The notes under the pieces were generated by a model. The model did not search any database and had not been told where the DNA came from. It saw only the letters and a program-made list of their open reading frames with translations. From the NCBI GenBank assembly GCA_014529385.2, contig CM043956.1, positions 63,492,620-63,556,619 on the forward strand: a stretch of 64,000 bases of DNA, given 5' to 3'. The position numbers and the translations under genes were made by a program. This stretch comes from Adiantum capillus-veneris (Eukaryota > Streptophyta > Polypodiopsida > Polypodiales > Pteridaceae). Every line of letters starts with the position of its first letter. Within the stretch, counting starts at the first letter, position 1. This document shows positions 11,168 through 22,449 of this stretch, piece by piece.

Positions 11168-11937
11168 CCTGATAGAAGGTGCGAGGATTGGAGCAAGATC
11201 TTTTGGTGTTTGCACATTATACACTATTAAAAGCATATCTTTCTTTCCAAACCATATCACGTATGTAGAAAAATTCTACAAGGAAGGGGCAAAAGAAAAG
11301 TTTGATAGTTTTCGGATAGAGCAAGGAATGCAAATACTTCACCCCTCCATTGTTAGATGCATTGGCTTTACCACAGAGGCCCTCAGGATCACAATCTTCC
11401 CATACTACAATGGGGGCTCATTAGGAGACATGATGTGTCATCTGCCATTCGTGCAAGGAGCGTTCAGATGTTGCATACATAGGCTTTAGTACAGCTGGAA
11501 GAATTTACCATACGCAAATCCATCTATCAAAGATAGAGACTGCACGACTCAAAGCAGTGATTGAGCAAATTCCAACCATTTTATGAGGTCTGATTGATGG
11601 CATTGTGGCCGCTCATTATTCTGGTATAGTGCACTGCTATCTGTATCCCTACAACGTAATTCTAGATTTTACTGGCACACGTAAACCCCGCATTGGCATT
11701 GTTCATTGGAATATGATGCTTAGAACTCCAACCAGGCACAATTTCAACAATTTTGTACAGACTGTCTCTCAATCTTTGTTTGCACTTTTAGAGGCAAGGG
11801 AAGCAAGGGAACATGAGCTCGCAAAGAGGATACATATTCATCACAAGCAGATGCATCTTCATCTTCTCAGTGCCCAGTATCCTACGATGGATGGAGTGGA
11901 TACTACACATTGGCATGTAGCCATTATTTTCACCTAG
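11168..11937 (+). pseudogene. Protein kinase-like pseudogene
   Basis: The first frame (11,168-11,489) gives a kinase N-lobe: RIGARSFGV resembles the glycine-rich loop, then an EKF..EA-type helix, an HPSIVRCIGF segment (the usual H-x-x-I-V-x-x-x-G-F before strand 4) and FPYYNGGSLGDM at the hinge. After a stop and frame change, 11,525-11,937 gives the C-lobe: QIPTIL, a stop, then GLIDGIVAAHYSGIVHCYLYPYN, where the catalytic H-R-D-x-x-x-x-N loop has decayed (His kept, Asp replaced by Tyr, Asn kept). It continues into KPRIGIVHWN, where D-F/W-G should be. The loss of both catalytic Asp residues, a frameshift and two stops mark it as dead. The subfamily is not identified. Confidence 0.6.
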
Positions 11938-12399
11938 TGTGCTTAATTCAATTAAGAACAATAGCCAATGTGGAATCTATTCTCAAGAGATTCTGCAAGG
12001 AATATATTATATGTTCAGAATGGAAAATGAGTATAAATTCAAGCAAGCTCACCAAGACACCCCTAACACTAGTAGTAGTGAAGAAGCACACTCAGAACAC
12101 AACAGTTGATAATAGCAGGCATTGTAATTTGCAGTTAAGAAACATTGTATATAATCAAAGCGCAGTCAATATAAGCTCTTGAATTCCATAATTTCAATCT
12201 TGATTCTTCACTCAAGCTATACTGAATCTGTGTAGTCATTGTTTTGTTATGAGTCTGAGTAATGTTGGTTTTCCTCTATATAATCTTCCACATATATTGT
12301 GAGGTTCTCTTCATATTTGTCTATAGTGCATTGAGATACACCAACATTGAACTCACCTTCATCTTCATTTTGACAATCATACACCCAGCTAGGCATTTC

Positions 12400-14225
12400 T
12401 TCCTCATGTAACTAACACTGTTGATGTGATGCAATATCTTTTCATTGCAAAACATGTAAACTAATTTTCACCTCTGTCTGCCAATAATTTGTTTTGAATA
12501 GTGCTATGATCATACTTGTACATACTTAAGCTTCTCTCTGAGCTCTAATTTGTTGCACATTGCGCAAAAAAATTCGTTGCAACAGGGTGCAAAGTCAAAC
12601 ACTGCTCACCACCATTCATCATCCACCACTTCCATGTAGGTTTCTCTTTTGCCATTGGCTGTACAAAATCGTTTGCAAAAAATATTTCTTTCAATCTGAA
12701 TGCACTTATCTCTTTGATGCAATCAATTTTATCTTGAACATTAGAGTAAAACGTATTGACTACCTCATAGAAATCCTTGACCACCTCTGTATTTGACATC
12801 ATGTCTAAATTCCAATACTCTGGATCAACCATGTAAGCCACACTATGGAGTGGATTATGAGGACTCTCCCACCTTGCATGAAAGCCAAAACTCTGGATCA
12901 ATCATGTAAGCCACACTATGGTGTAGACTCTGACCGCTCTTCCACCTTACATAAAAGTACTTAGACAAAATTCTTTGTTGTTTTGCAAAAAATGCTATTA
13001 TCACTCCTTCTCTGCTACAACGTCTTTTAACTCCTCAAGATTTTCTAGACTTTGTTAGAGTGACTCCCAAGTCATCCACACTTTGCCCATATTTGGCTTT
13101 TTTTTATCAAGGTTGCAAATCGCAAACATAAAGGGCATCATTATGTAGTATGAATCCATCACACTCTTCCAACAAGCTGACTTGTTTATAGATCCACGTA
13201 GACAAGTAATTTTCTTTCAATTTTTCAGTTTAGTCAAGCTGCCATTCATCAAAAGTCGTGTAGTTGAAAGTGTCAATCACAGTGCACTTATTGTGTAGGA
13301 GTGATTCTAATATATAAAACTGCATGCAAAATCGAGTATCATCACGTAATTATAACATAACTAATATGTGCATCATGTACTAATCGACCATTCTTTGTCG
13401 TTTCAAGATGTTCACAACTTGTCGCGCTATGTCAATTATTTTGGTGAACCATGTAGTTTCTTCACTAGTATACCAATCTTTTAGCACCAAGTTTAAACTG
13501 TGTATTGGATCCATTGGTGTAATTGTGTGGAAAGCACTTTTTCATTATCTTGCCATCCTAATTTTTACAATTATTTGCATTGTCCACGACTAGTTGAACA
13601 ACACGTTCAACACCGATCTCTTTAATTACATTAATCAGGACATCATCAATGTATTTTCCACTTTTGATTAATTACATTAATGAGGACCTCATCAATGTAT
13701 TTTCCACTTTTGATTAATTACATTAATCATGACCTCAGCAATGTATTTTGATTAATTACATTAATCAAGACCTCAACAATGTATTTGCCCTTTTGATAGC
13801 ACCGGAACAGTTTTTATGAACGTCTCTCCCCTTGGACAAACTAGCATCACATTAATCAGTCCTTCTTTGAACATTGGACCAACCATCACTAATAATTGTG
13901 CACCCTAAAAGTGATAAATTTCCAAGAATTATTTTGGAAACACGCTCTTTGACTTCGATGTAACATTTGTCTGAGAGATCATTTCGTATCGTGTGATACG
14001 AAGGAGATTTAAATCTAAGACCGAACTCACCAATTTTCTTCCATGCATATTTCCAATGATTGTTGTCAACCATGACTAATGCATTCCCAATGAAAACAAT
14101 TGCCTTTGCAAGTGCATTTTGTACTTCTTCTAGCGTATGCATTTGAAGGCTTTGATGCAATGATCTTTGACGCATTTGTCCAAGTCCAACATTGTGGTGC
14201 TTAAGAGGAACACTACTATACATTT
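12400..14225 (-). pseudogene. hAT-type transposase pseudogene
   Basis: Minus-strand pieces follow the order of the plant hAT transposases that carry a DUF659 domain. At 14,200-13,855 a DUF659-like segment ends with LLGCTIISDGWSNVQRR. Then come a VVDNANNCKN piece near 13,590-13,560, a helical middle region (13,500-13,000), and a C-terminal part at 12,901-12,545 with PLHSVAYMVDPEYWN, WKWWMMNGGE and HPVA, followed after a stop by SSERSLSMYKYDHS, the dimerisation segment. Several stops, frame changes and a tandem-repeat expansion (13,621-13,794) interrupt it. No terminal inverted repeats were found. Its N-terminal frame runs directly out of gypsy element F. Confidence 0.75.
13621..13794. repeat. 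46-bp tandem repeat, four copies, inside the transposase relic
   Basis: Units at 13,621-13,664, 13,665-13,710, 13,711-13,748 and 13,749-13,794 share TGATTAATTACATTAATC followed by a GACCTCA.CAATGTATTT phrase. Copies differ by a few substitutions, and the third lacks 8 bp. The 46-bp unit is not a multiple of three, so each added copy shifts the transposase frame. Confidence 0.9.
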
Positions 14226-15609
14226 TCTCTCCTTGCGCATGTTGTTCTGTAGGGCTTTCCTTATAAGTAAGAAAATCAGCCAATGTAGCCCTTGTACTCT
14301 CCTCAACAAGAAAAGAGAATTGGAATTCCTATAGCTCCACAATCCACTTCATGAGCCTCTTTGACAAAGTAGGGCTAAACACCAATTGAGGTAGAAGAGT
14401 ACATAGCTAGTGAGGAATGTGAATGGTTTAAGGAGAAGGTAGTGCCTAAACCTTATACATGCATAAATCACACTCACCATGATGAGCTCCTCTAGCCTCT
14501 TTCCACCTCTAGCTTCACCCTGCTAGCACAATAGATAGGCTTCATGTAGTGGGAGTTGTTACCTCTTTGAAGAAGCATAGCTCCAAATAGCATCCTCACC
14601 TACTGACAGATTCACATAAAATTCCTTATCCCAATTAGGATCTTGCATAGCAAGAAGAGAACCAAGAACCTCTTTGATACCTTGAAAACCCTCTTCACAT
14701 TCATTTGTCCATTGTAGAGGATCCAACCTTGCTACTTTGTTGTAGAGGATAAAGACGATGAGAGGACAAGGAAATGAACCTTGACATATACTTCACCTTT
14801 TGAATGAAAGTAGCAAGCTACTTTGTATCCTTAGGTGATGGGAGGAGCACCAAAGCCTTCACTTTGTCAGGATCCGCTTCAATCCCATTCTTTGAGATCA
14901 TATGCTCCAAAAACCTTCACTCTTGGTTGAGCAAGATGACACTTCTTTAGGTTGAGTTGAACTCCACTTTCATCATATTGCTTCAATGCCATTCCAAGCT
15001 TTGCACAATAATCCTTTCTAGAGCTATAAACAAAAAAGTAATCAATAACATCCTTCACAAACTTGCCAAGAAAGGGAGAGAACACCTTATTCACACGCTT
15101 ACACAGCCATACATAAGACCAAAAGGAAGCACACAATAACAAAAGCATCCCCCAAGCACCCCATGGTGTGATAAATGTGGTCTTTTTTCGATCTTCTAAA
15201 GCCAAGGTGAGCTGAAAATATCCAAAGAATCCATCACATACACTATACCTCTCATGCCCTGCAATAGAATCAAGTATGTCATTTATGAAAGGAAGAGGGT
15301 ATGGATCCCTCTTCATAGCTGCATTTAGAGACTTAAAATCAACACATATCCTCCACTTTCCATCCTTCTTGGGTGTGAAAACAATAGGACTCACCCATTT
15401 TGCGCAGTACTCACAGGACATATGAAACCTGCTTTGAGAAGCTTGTCTACCTCTTCCTTTAAAGCATTAATTTGTACCTGTCCCATTCTCTTTAGGTTTT
15501 GGCGTACGGACTGAGCTCCTTCCTTGATTGAAATGTGAATTTCCTCTCCCTTGAAGCCTTTAATTTCCTCATAAGAAGTGATGAATAAATGGGGAAATTG
15601 TTGTATCAT
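14226..15609 (-). pseudogene. Element F: reverse transcriptase and RNase H, broken
   Basis: The minus strand holds RT of a Tat-like gypsy element. The 15,421-14,879 frame has KWVSPIVFTPKKDGKWRIC and a HERYSVCDGFFGYFQ segment. It then departs from the family after TPWG (frameshifts) and resumes at DVIDYFFVYSS, where the second catalytic Asp of the F-I-D-D box is Tyr. Below 14,880 the thumb and RNase H continue in pieces to a VEL*EFQFSFLVEESTR segment at 14,340-14,280, with an in-frame TAG at 14,329-14,331 where element E has Gln. The gypsy text ends near 14,226, where hAT text takes over in the same frame. The rest of pol is absent. Confidence 0.75.
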
Positions 15610-16760
15610 AGGTCCTCACCCTTCTCATGACAAATAAGTCGCGAGACAACATACCTTGTATCAGCTCCTGTTTGACATTAGGTTGAACTTTGGGTTGCAT
15701 AAGCTCTTTAATTTTCTCATAGGGACCAGAGATATCCTCATTATCCATAAGGCCAAGAAATCTTTGTTTCTCATCATGCTCTTCTTCAAGAAACAACGAG
15801 GAAACATCAAGATCATTATCGCTGCTATCTTCCACCTCACTACCACCATCCACATTATCTTCTTCTTCACTTGAGTACTCTTCTTCATCACTTTGCTCAT
15901 CAAAATCAGCATCCAAAGATTTCTTGCCAGCCATGTCAAACCTCTTCTTATCACCCCTTCTATTGTAGCGAGTGATGGTACCATGTCCCCAATCCTATAC
16001 AGCTTTGGCTGCCTGTAACCATGGTCTTCCAAGGATGAGAGGGAAAGCAGCAATACCTGCGGGCATAACATGGAAATTGACCAGCACTTTAACACCAAAT
16101 ACATCCACCTCCAAGTCCTTTATAACTCCCAAGCACCTCACCCTTGATTGATTGGAAAGCTTTATGCAAAACCCTGAATTCTTCACCATGTTGAGTCCCA
16201 GCTTTCATGCACAAGCTTGAATAATAACACATACATGTGCACCTCCATCAATATATGCCTCTCCAATGCACTTCCTCTTATGCCATGCATCCATAGCAGG
16301 GCATATATCAGGTAGCTCATTCTAAATCAGAACTCTCACTGACCCCCTTGCAGGCTCCTTCTTCATGGGGTTGACTACATGCTTCCATTGCCTCTTTAAC
16401 TTAGGACATATCTCCATGAGTTTCCCAAAGGTAACATCAGCCTTTCTACCCACCAAATCAGCCCATAAACTATAATCTGGTTGCCCTTCTCCTAAAGGAA
16501 ATTCGGATGCATTGTAATGTTGCTTGGGTTTTCTCTTCTTCTTCTCTTTACTTGTACCTGTGTCAACATGTTTCCCTCTTTTATGGCTGGGACTTGCATC
16601 ACTCATGTCATGATCTCTTGTAACCCTCTTACCTCCAGGCATGACCATAGCGCCCAAATCATCCTCTTTCTTCTCCAAACGGATTATGGTCACCACTTTT
16701 GTTTTGCCCTCTCTTCAGCTATCAAACCACTTGGCCCTGCTTCCCCTTTAATCTCAATAC
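15569..16760 (-). pseudogene. Element F: gag-protease linker and protease, broken
   Basis: Minus-strand pieces: a charged linker with KRGKHVDTGTSKEKKKRKPK (16,696-16,322), a protease active-site stretch AYIDGGAHVCVI near 16,265-16,230, a flap-to-end piece with FPLILGRPWLQ (16,189-15,995), and an Asp/Glu/Ser-rich segment (15,934-15,780) that joins protease to RT. Stops and frame changes lie between them. Element E shows the same order with a matching VDGGAEICVM and LILGRPWL, which supports assignment to the same lineage. The 16,287-15,753 part has a second copy at 29,013-28,479. Confidence 0.7.
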
Positions 16761-16773
16761 CATAATCTTGATC

Positions 16774-17766
16774 TCAAGAAGGAATTTGTGAAGTAAAAGG
16801 AAACATGTCACCACCCGGCATTCTCTTTGGCTTGTCACATTGCGGGCTTTTATGACCCCATTCACCACAATTGTAGCATTGAAATATATCCCCTCTTCCA
16901 GCCATGCCTCTTCCTCTACCACCTGCAAACCCCTCATTACTTCCGTAGCCACATCCAAATCCATAGCTTTGATCTCTTCCACCTCCCATCATATGCACAC
17001 TAAGATTTTTCATAAGACCTAAAACCTCTTGCATCTCCTTGCAAAAAGCATTCACATCATGAGAAGCTTGTTGATCATAACCCAGCTCTCTGATGAGGAG
17101 CCTTGGTTTCTCTACAAATTTCACTTCAACCTTTGGCTTGACATTGATTCCAAGTTGATGAAGACGCTCTGCTTTCCACTCTTTATTCTTTGCAATTTCA
17201 ACTCCCTCCTCAAAGGTCCTTGGCTACTTAAGCTCTACCTTCAAGCGTAGGTTACTCCTCAAGCTTGCAACAAACCTATCCTTCTTCAACATGGATGGAG
17301 GAATTTAAGCCCCCAAAGATGTACACCACTTTGTCCATAACGCATTGAATGCCTTCACAAAGTCTTCTATGGTCTCGTCTTCACCCTGTACCAAGCCTTG
17401 AATAGACTGCCATACCTTTTGTGGTTCTTCCACCTATTGAAAGTGTGTATGAAAAGCATGTTTTACCATTTCATAAGTCATAACTTGAGGATTTTGGTCT
17501 CATTGTATCTCCTTTTCATAGCATTCTAACCATTCCCTAGCATCTCCCTTCAAACAGAAGTAGAAGATTCGTAGCACCAACGCTACGTCTTGCTTGTCAG
17601 CAAAAAGGCAAGAAAACTCCATTCCCTCAATGAAACCTTTGGCACTTTCATTTGATTTTACATTAAACTTCGGAAAACTAAATGGCCTCTCTTCCAAAAC
17701 GTGTAAACTGAAGGTAACTTGAAGCAATTCCTCGGTGGTGGACACCAAAACACTGTTGAGAAACAA
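16774..17766 (-). pseudogene. Element F: gag with CCHC zinc knuckle, broken
   Basis: The capsid part (17,766-17,500) contains FCLKGDAREWLE, the usual gag L-x-G-x-A-x-x-W motif. After two stops the frame continues through ETIEDFVKAFNALW. At 17,124-16,774 comes a Gly/Arg-rich stretch followed by a zinc knuckle, CYNCGEWGHKSPQC. Its second copy at 39,831-39,247 is open for 194 codons across the same part. Stops lie at about 17,500, 17,430, 17,308 and 17,225. The initiator is unclear because the open frame reaches into the LTR and primer site. Confidence 0.75.
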
Positions 17767-18611
17767 GCAAACTGGAACACCTCTATAGTGATGTCACCCA
17801 AGAACGTTGAAAGAGCACTACAACACAAAAAAATCTTTGGTAAACTCCGTTGAAACATCACTAATCCAAAAAGAGTAGTCTCCTTAGGAATTTGTTGGCC
17901 GTCACCCACCCAAGAGACTATGTCACTTAGGAGCAAAACCCTATCAAAGCACGGATTTACAGCACATGCCGACCAATGCATATGAAGACAAGGGCCTCCC
18001 CTTTCACAATTGAACATCACAAACCCACAACTTCAACATCAATTCCACAATTCATAGATACATGACCTCCCAATCTGTCTACACACAATTTACCACTAGG
18101 CTGCCATAGCGATAACCTTGCAGAGAACTAGTCGTAACCTGAAGAGCACAACTCCAAATGGGGCACTTTAAAGATTGAGAGAAATCTTGAAAAATAATTG
18201 GCAAGAAAGCTAAAGATGAACAAATTTGAATCTACATGTTTCTACACAAAAATTTGATGCAAACAGGGAGCTGTCCCGACACGACTACACATAGAGTAGG
18301 CAAGGTGGGGGCAAAAACTGCAACAGAGACCATCAAGGAGGCTCAACAAGCTCAAACCTGCAATTTTCTGGATTTTCGCTGAACATTTTTTAGTTTTTTC
18401 ATGAGTTTAAGTTATATACAAGTCTCCCTTCATAAAACTCACTCATGTGCACTTATAGTAGCCCGACAACTATTACTAGACTAGTGACTTGCAGTGCATT
18501 TACATGTACTTGCTGAAGCAAGCTTAAAACCCCACAAAAAGAAAGACCACACACAATTTTGACATCGGGGCTCATGTCCGTATGTAAAAATTTACAAAAA
18601 ACGGGGTGTCA
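17754..18611 (-). mobile_element. Element F 5' LTR
   Basis: An 858-bp segment with plus-strand ends TGTTGAGAAA...GGGGTGTCA (TG...CA). Immediately left of it the minus strand reads TTTTGGTGTCCACCACC, in the position and style of the primer site of element E (TTTTGGTGCCCCCACTG), so this is the 5' LTR of the minus-strand element. A second copy lies at 40,228-41,046. The 3' LTR is missing because F is truncated at 14.2 kb. Confidence 0.6.
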
Positions 18612-19034
18612 AAAGTGCGCCCAAAAACATGTCTCTTCTCACACTGATAACCTTGGAGGCCCAGTGACATTGCTATGTCTACCATCACCGCCATAGGGAC
18701 ATTGTCTATTTAGAGCTTATGGACCATGTCACAGAAGACTACAACCTTATGGAAGAAATCTAACCCTAATCTTGATGCAAGTTTCAAGATGGAAAGCCAG
18801 TCGTCTTTTCGAGCTCGACTGATATCAAGATTGCTTTTTAAGTTTGAGTTCTATTTGAGTTCTGTTGAGAACTTGTTTGGTGATCCTATTTACAATTTGT
18901 TTGAAATGGATGGTATCTATTTTGAACATGTCTTGGTGCCGATTTGAATTGTTTGACTTTGGTTTAATATTGGTTTCAATGATTGGTGTTTTCTACTCCC
19001 AGGTCGAGTAGTGAGAAATGATGTATGAGTGCTT

Positions 19035-19345
19035 GTTCATACTCATGGCCCGGACCCTTGTGGTTATTTGCGGGGGGGAGTATTGAATGTTTGAAAAGTG
19101 TTGTTATTACTCATGGCCCGGACCTAGATGGTTATTTACCAGGGGATTATTAAGAATTCTAAGGAGTGGTTACTCTCAGCACCTCCAAATGATGCAGCCT
19201 ATAGTCTGGGGGAAATTTGGTTGTAAAAGGCCTCTATATCTCTCGGCCCAGACCTTTTTAGGTCATGTGAGAGGAGTGCTGAGTGAGTCGTTGAACAACT
19301 AAGGGCTTGGACTTGAACCATTATTTTCAGGGAGATTGTTCATCG
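19035..19345 (+). repeat. Degenerate tandem repeat with GGCCCGGACC box
   Basis: Copies at about 19,042, 19,107, 19,238 and 19,305 share CTCATGGCCCGGACC followed by TGGTTATTT and a G-rich end. The first two are the best matched, with a period near 65 bp. The duplicated block carries the same array near 41,475-41,740 with one copy partly deleted. Confidence 0.6.
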
Positions 19346-19427
19346 ACAACTTTATGTTTCTATGGCTTGTAACATGCATATGTTACAAGCATTCGTGCTG
19401 CATTGTGATGTGCCAAGCACTGAATAT

Positions 19428-19650
19428 TCCTTATTGGATGAGATAATTTTGAAAAAACCAACAACATAGGATATCAAAACTTCTAATTTAGAATGAGACT
19501 CCTTATTGGATGAGATACTTTGGGGAAACCAAAAACCCAAGATATCAAGAGCTCCAATCTGGAACTCATCTGGACTGAGACTCCTTATCGGATGAGATTC
19601 TTTTGGGAAGCCAACAACCCAAGAAATCAAAAGCTCTAATTTGGAACGAT
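19428..19650 (+). repeat. Tandem repeat, three copies of 72-82 bp
   Basis: Copies start at 19,428, 19,500 and 19,582 with TCCTTAT[T/C]GGATGAGAT, then a CCAACAACC..AGATATCAA phrase and a CTCTAATTTGGAA-like end. The second block copy (about 41,825-42,020) has lost part of copy 1. Confidence 0.8.
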
Positions 19651-19781
19651 AAAACTGATTGTCCCTTGGATTGTCCCTCAAAATGTCCCTCAAAATGACC
19701 CTCAAAAATTTTGAGCTAACTTGAGTTGTTTTGCAGATATGATGTAATCATGGATGATTCCTTTCTTTCAAGAAGGGGGGA

Positions 19782-20690
19782 TGTCACAAACAGCTGGCGT
19801 GCCAGGTCACTGAATAATGGAGCCAGCCTTCAGATCCCGATCGAGGGACAGCTTCAGCCCTTAGTGAAGAAGCAAAAGCAGCATAAGAAGTTTTACCAAC
19901 TTGCAAAGTCTTGCCGAAAGGGCAATTTTTTAAGAGAAGTTTCTAACAACTTATGGGACCCCATCCGATGGGTTCCAGGGGACCTAAAGACATTAAAATA
20001 AAGAAGGACGGCACACATACACACTAAAATTCTTGCATGGCAAGCTGATGACATGGCACTCATATGGACAAACTTTTGTAATTCACGCTCGCCATGAAGA
20101 TGCGGCAGAAGTAAGGATCTCCGATTTTATGCTGACATGATGACATGTCAGACTGTACAAATTTTGCATTGATAGGCTGTACAAAATTTTGCAATACGCA
20201 CTGGCAACATCTTGGGCACTAGTGCTTTTCGGGCAAGATGCTTTTGAGTTTGAAAGCTTTTCATGGAACTGCTTTTTATGGCCAAGGGCTTTTAAAATAT
20301 AATCCAAGGGCTCATTATCTAGCATGGTCCATCTGAGGTGTAGAGGAGGGAGCTCACAAAGTACAAAGAATACCAAAAGGGGCCCAAATGTTTGGGGCCA
20401 ATGCTCTCTGGGGTGGAACTTCGCCACTCCTCGTCTCATGTGTCGTGAATCTCTTTCAGTTCAATTGTTATTTGAAGTACTTAAAGTTGTTCAGTCTATT
20501 ATTTTTCGTTCGCATGTGTTGCCCCGTCCTATGACAGTGCATCCCAACAAAAGGGACATCGCCGTTGCAAAAAGCCTATGGACCAAATATTTGGGAGTGA
20601 GATAGCCTCTAGTCATCCCTCGCAGCGATCAGTAGGGTTCTGGCCTTCTTCAACTTGACAAACTTGAATTCAAAGATAAGGCTAAGACTT
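19782..20690 (+). mobile_element. LTR of family L3 (3' LTR), right end uncertain
   Basis: It starts TGTCACAAAC directly after a G-rich polypurine tract, the arrangement of a gypsy 3' LTR on the plus strand. The right end is not clear; LINE-derived sequence begins by about 20,817. Related copies: the duplicated block at 42,144 onward, and a fragment at 21,690-21,905 sharing the stretch around TTTTACCAACTTGCAAAGTC. Confidence 0.5.
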
Positions 20691-20816
20691 GCTAGCCCAT
20701 GCACTCCCCAACTCTAGCCAGCCATTGGCATCCATCAAACAAGGGAAGAAACAACACAACATGCAAAACAAACAACAAGACAACCAAGCGCGCGTGCACG
20801 TACACACACACACACA

Positions 20817-21430
20817 CTTTTTTTTGTAAATATTTGGGAATAATTTACAAGTGGGAAACCTCGATGCGAAGAACATAGAATTGTCCGGTAGAAAAGGATG
20901 GCTAAAAGTATTCATAAGAGAGTTGATGTATCTCCGAGGTAATATCACCAACATCCAAGGCAAAACATAAAGATTGCCCAAGGGAGAGCTTGAGAAACTC
21001 AAAAGGATCTACATTAGGGCGGTGGAACATATAGCCATTACGTTGATGCCACACGATCCAATAAGCCCAATATTTGACCCACATGAAGAAGACCGCAAAT
21101 TGTTGTAAGGAAAGCGAAAGAATGCCAAAAGCCCAAAGTCGTTTGTTGGAGAGCATCAAAGGGAAATAGACCCTCATAAAAGCTCCCAAAACATGTGACT
21201 AAGAGTCTCCTCTGGGAGCAGTGGACACACTGTGAAGAGAAGATATGACGTGCATCGAGAAAAGTGACCACTAGGAGAGCTCCAAGCAAGCATATCCAAA
21301 GAAACAAAAGCTCCTTCAAAGGCAAGTAGCTCTTCCAGACGACAAAGAGAGGCTTCCTTTACCAAGTATTAAACTTGTGCATCGACCATAGGGCATTACA
21401 GTGGTCATCAAGCTAAGGCCACAGTAGAAG
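20817..21430 (-). pseudogene. LINE (non-LTR) 3' end with zinc-binding RT tail
   Basis: On the minus strand, pieces in three frames resemble the zinc-binding domain at the C-terminus of plant L1-type RT: a FLWMLAW-like segment near 21,330-21,290, a CPLLPEETLSHMFWE segment near 21,225-21,180, and WIVWHQRNGYMF near 21,050. A terminal frame closes at about 20,902. The minus strand then ends in A9 (20,817-20,826) followed by a GT run, a likely poly(A) 3' terminus. The upstream endonuclease and RT are missing. A shorter copy lies at 43,205-43,470, and that copy is repeated inverted inside copia-2. Confidence 0.55.
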
Positions 21431-21689
21431 AAGAGCATAAAATTTACTAGCAAAAATTACCTCAAAAGGCATTTCCTAGAAATTTCAATCACCATGTGCG
21501 AAAGGTGGAATGGGTAAAAAACCAATCAGCATGTATTGAAGCTTTCTCTAGAGCTGAAAATAGTGCATACCCAATGAAAACCGGTGAGTGGCAATGGGAA
21601 ACCAAATGGTGTAGCACACCTCATCAACTACATGAAGACCACGATAAGAGAGAAAGTAAGCCTGCAAGGCGAACTATCACAAACTCTTG

Positions 21690-21905
21690 ACATGTCAAGC
21701 CACTAAAGACCTGAGCCAATGTGCACATATCAGCCGAGGACCCTAACCCCTAAGAGAAGCAGCAAAAGAAGAAGAAGTAGCAAAAGAAGTTTTACCAACT
21801 TGCAAAGTCTTGCCAAGTGGCCTACTATTAAAGAGGAGTTCCCACCAACTTATGGGACCCCGTCCGATGGGGCCCAAGTGACCTAAAGACATTAAAATAA
21901 ATCAC
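21690..21905 (+). mobile_element. L3 LTR fragment
   Basis: Matches 19,800-19,998 with gaps. The clearest shared text is AAGTTTTACCAACTTGCAAA and a GGGACCCCGTCCGATGGG phrase, ending at GACATTAAAATAAA. Confidence 0.6.
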
Positions 21906-22444
21906 CTACACATCATTTCCAAAAAAACCCTATGTGCTTACCTAATAAATGTGTATTATAAATTAAAATTACCTTCCACAGTAGTTGTGCTAGCAAAGAC
22001 ATAGGTAGTCTAAGCAATTTTTAACGGTTCATTGCTGTCCCACAAAGTTTCCTATAAGCTTTTGCCCTATCTTCTTCATTGAATTTGTCCAATAAGGATT
22101 GTGGGTCCACAAGCGCTAATTTTAACATCATAAATATGTCGTGTGTAGTGGTGTGAGGCACATGGACTCACGTCACCCTAATTTTAAATGAAAAATTATA
22201 TTAATAATTGATAATATCAAGTGCACCAATAGAAGTGTGAAGAAACTTACTAGTCGATCATGCCAAGCACCAAAAGATATTCCGCCATCTCCGCAAGGTC
22301 GTACTTCACAATCGTGCACTTAAACTTTGGTGTAGAGAATTCATCCAACCGCTCCCGCAATGCCCAATCTTTCCACGCATGGAGCCGTTGGTTGCCGCCC
22401 CAAACCATGAACATTTTCTCCTCTATGTGAGAGAGCTCGGGGAT
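21906..22444. other. No recognisable gene
   Basis: No motif, LTR end or repeat was recognised. Frames are short. Confidence 0.4.
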
Positions 22445-22449
22445 GTCTC

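Larger units (their letters stand above)
18612..19781 (+). other. Probable 3' internal region of a plus-strand LTR element
   Basis: It ends with a polypurine tract (AAGAAGGGGGGA, 19,770-19,781) abutting the TG start of an LTR. Short frames (for example 18,726-18,947) show no recognised motif. It contains two degenerate tandem repeats, listed separately. Confidence 0.45.
15753..21112 (+). repeat. Segmental duplication, copy 1
   Basis: This 5.36-kb block recurs in direct orientation at 28,479-29,013 plus 38,764-43,472, with element E inserted between the two parts. It spans several unrelated units (part of element F with its LTR, the 18.6-19.8 kb spacer, LTR family L3 and part of a LINE), so it cannot be one transposon copied as such. 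By eye the copies match at about nine positions in ten or better, with several short indels. Confidence 0.85.

Noticed and set aside
13621-13794. CRISPR-like or regulatory array
   Set aside because: Repeats are directly adjacent without spacers and sit inside a transposase pseudogene.
15753-21112. Treating the repeated block as one large transposon
   Set aside because: It starts in the middle of a pol gene and ends inside a LINE, with no matching termini.
20902-21365. Overlapping hydrophobic frames as a membrane protein
   Set aside because: Read across frames they give the zinc-binding tail of a LINE, which explains the position, strand and poly(A) end.
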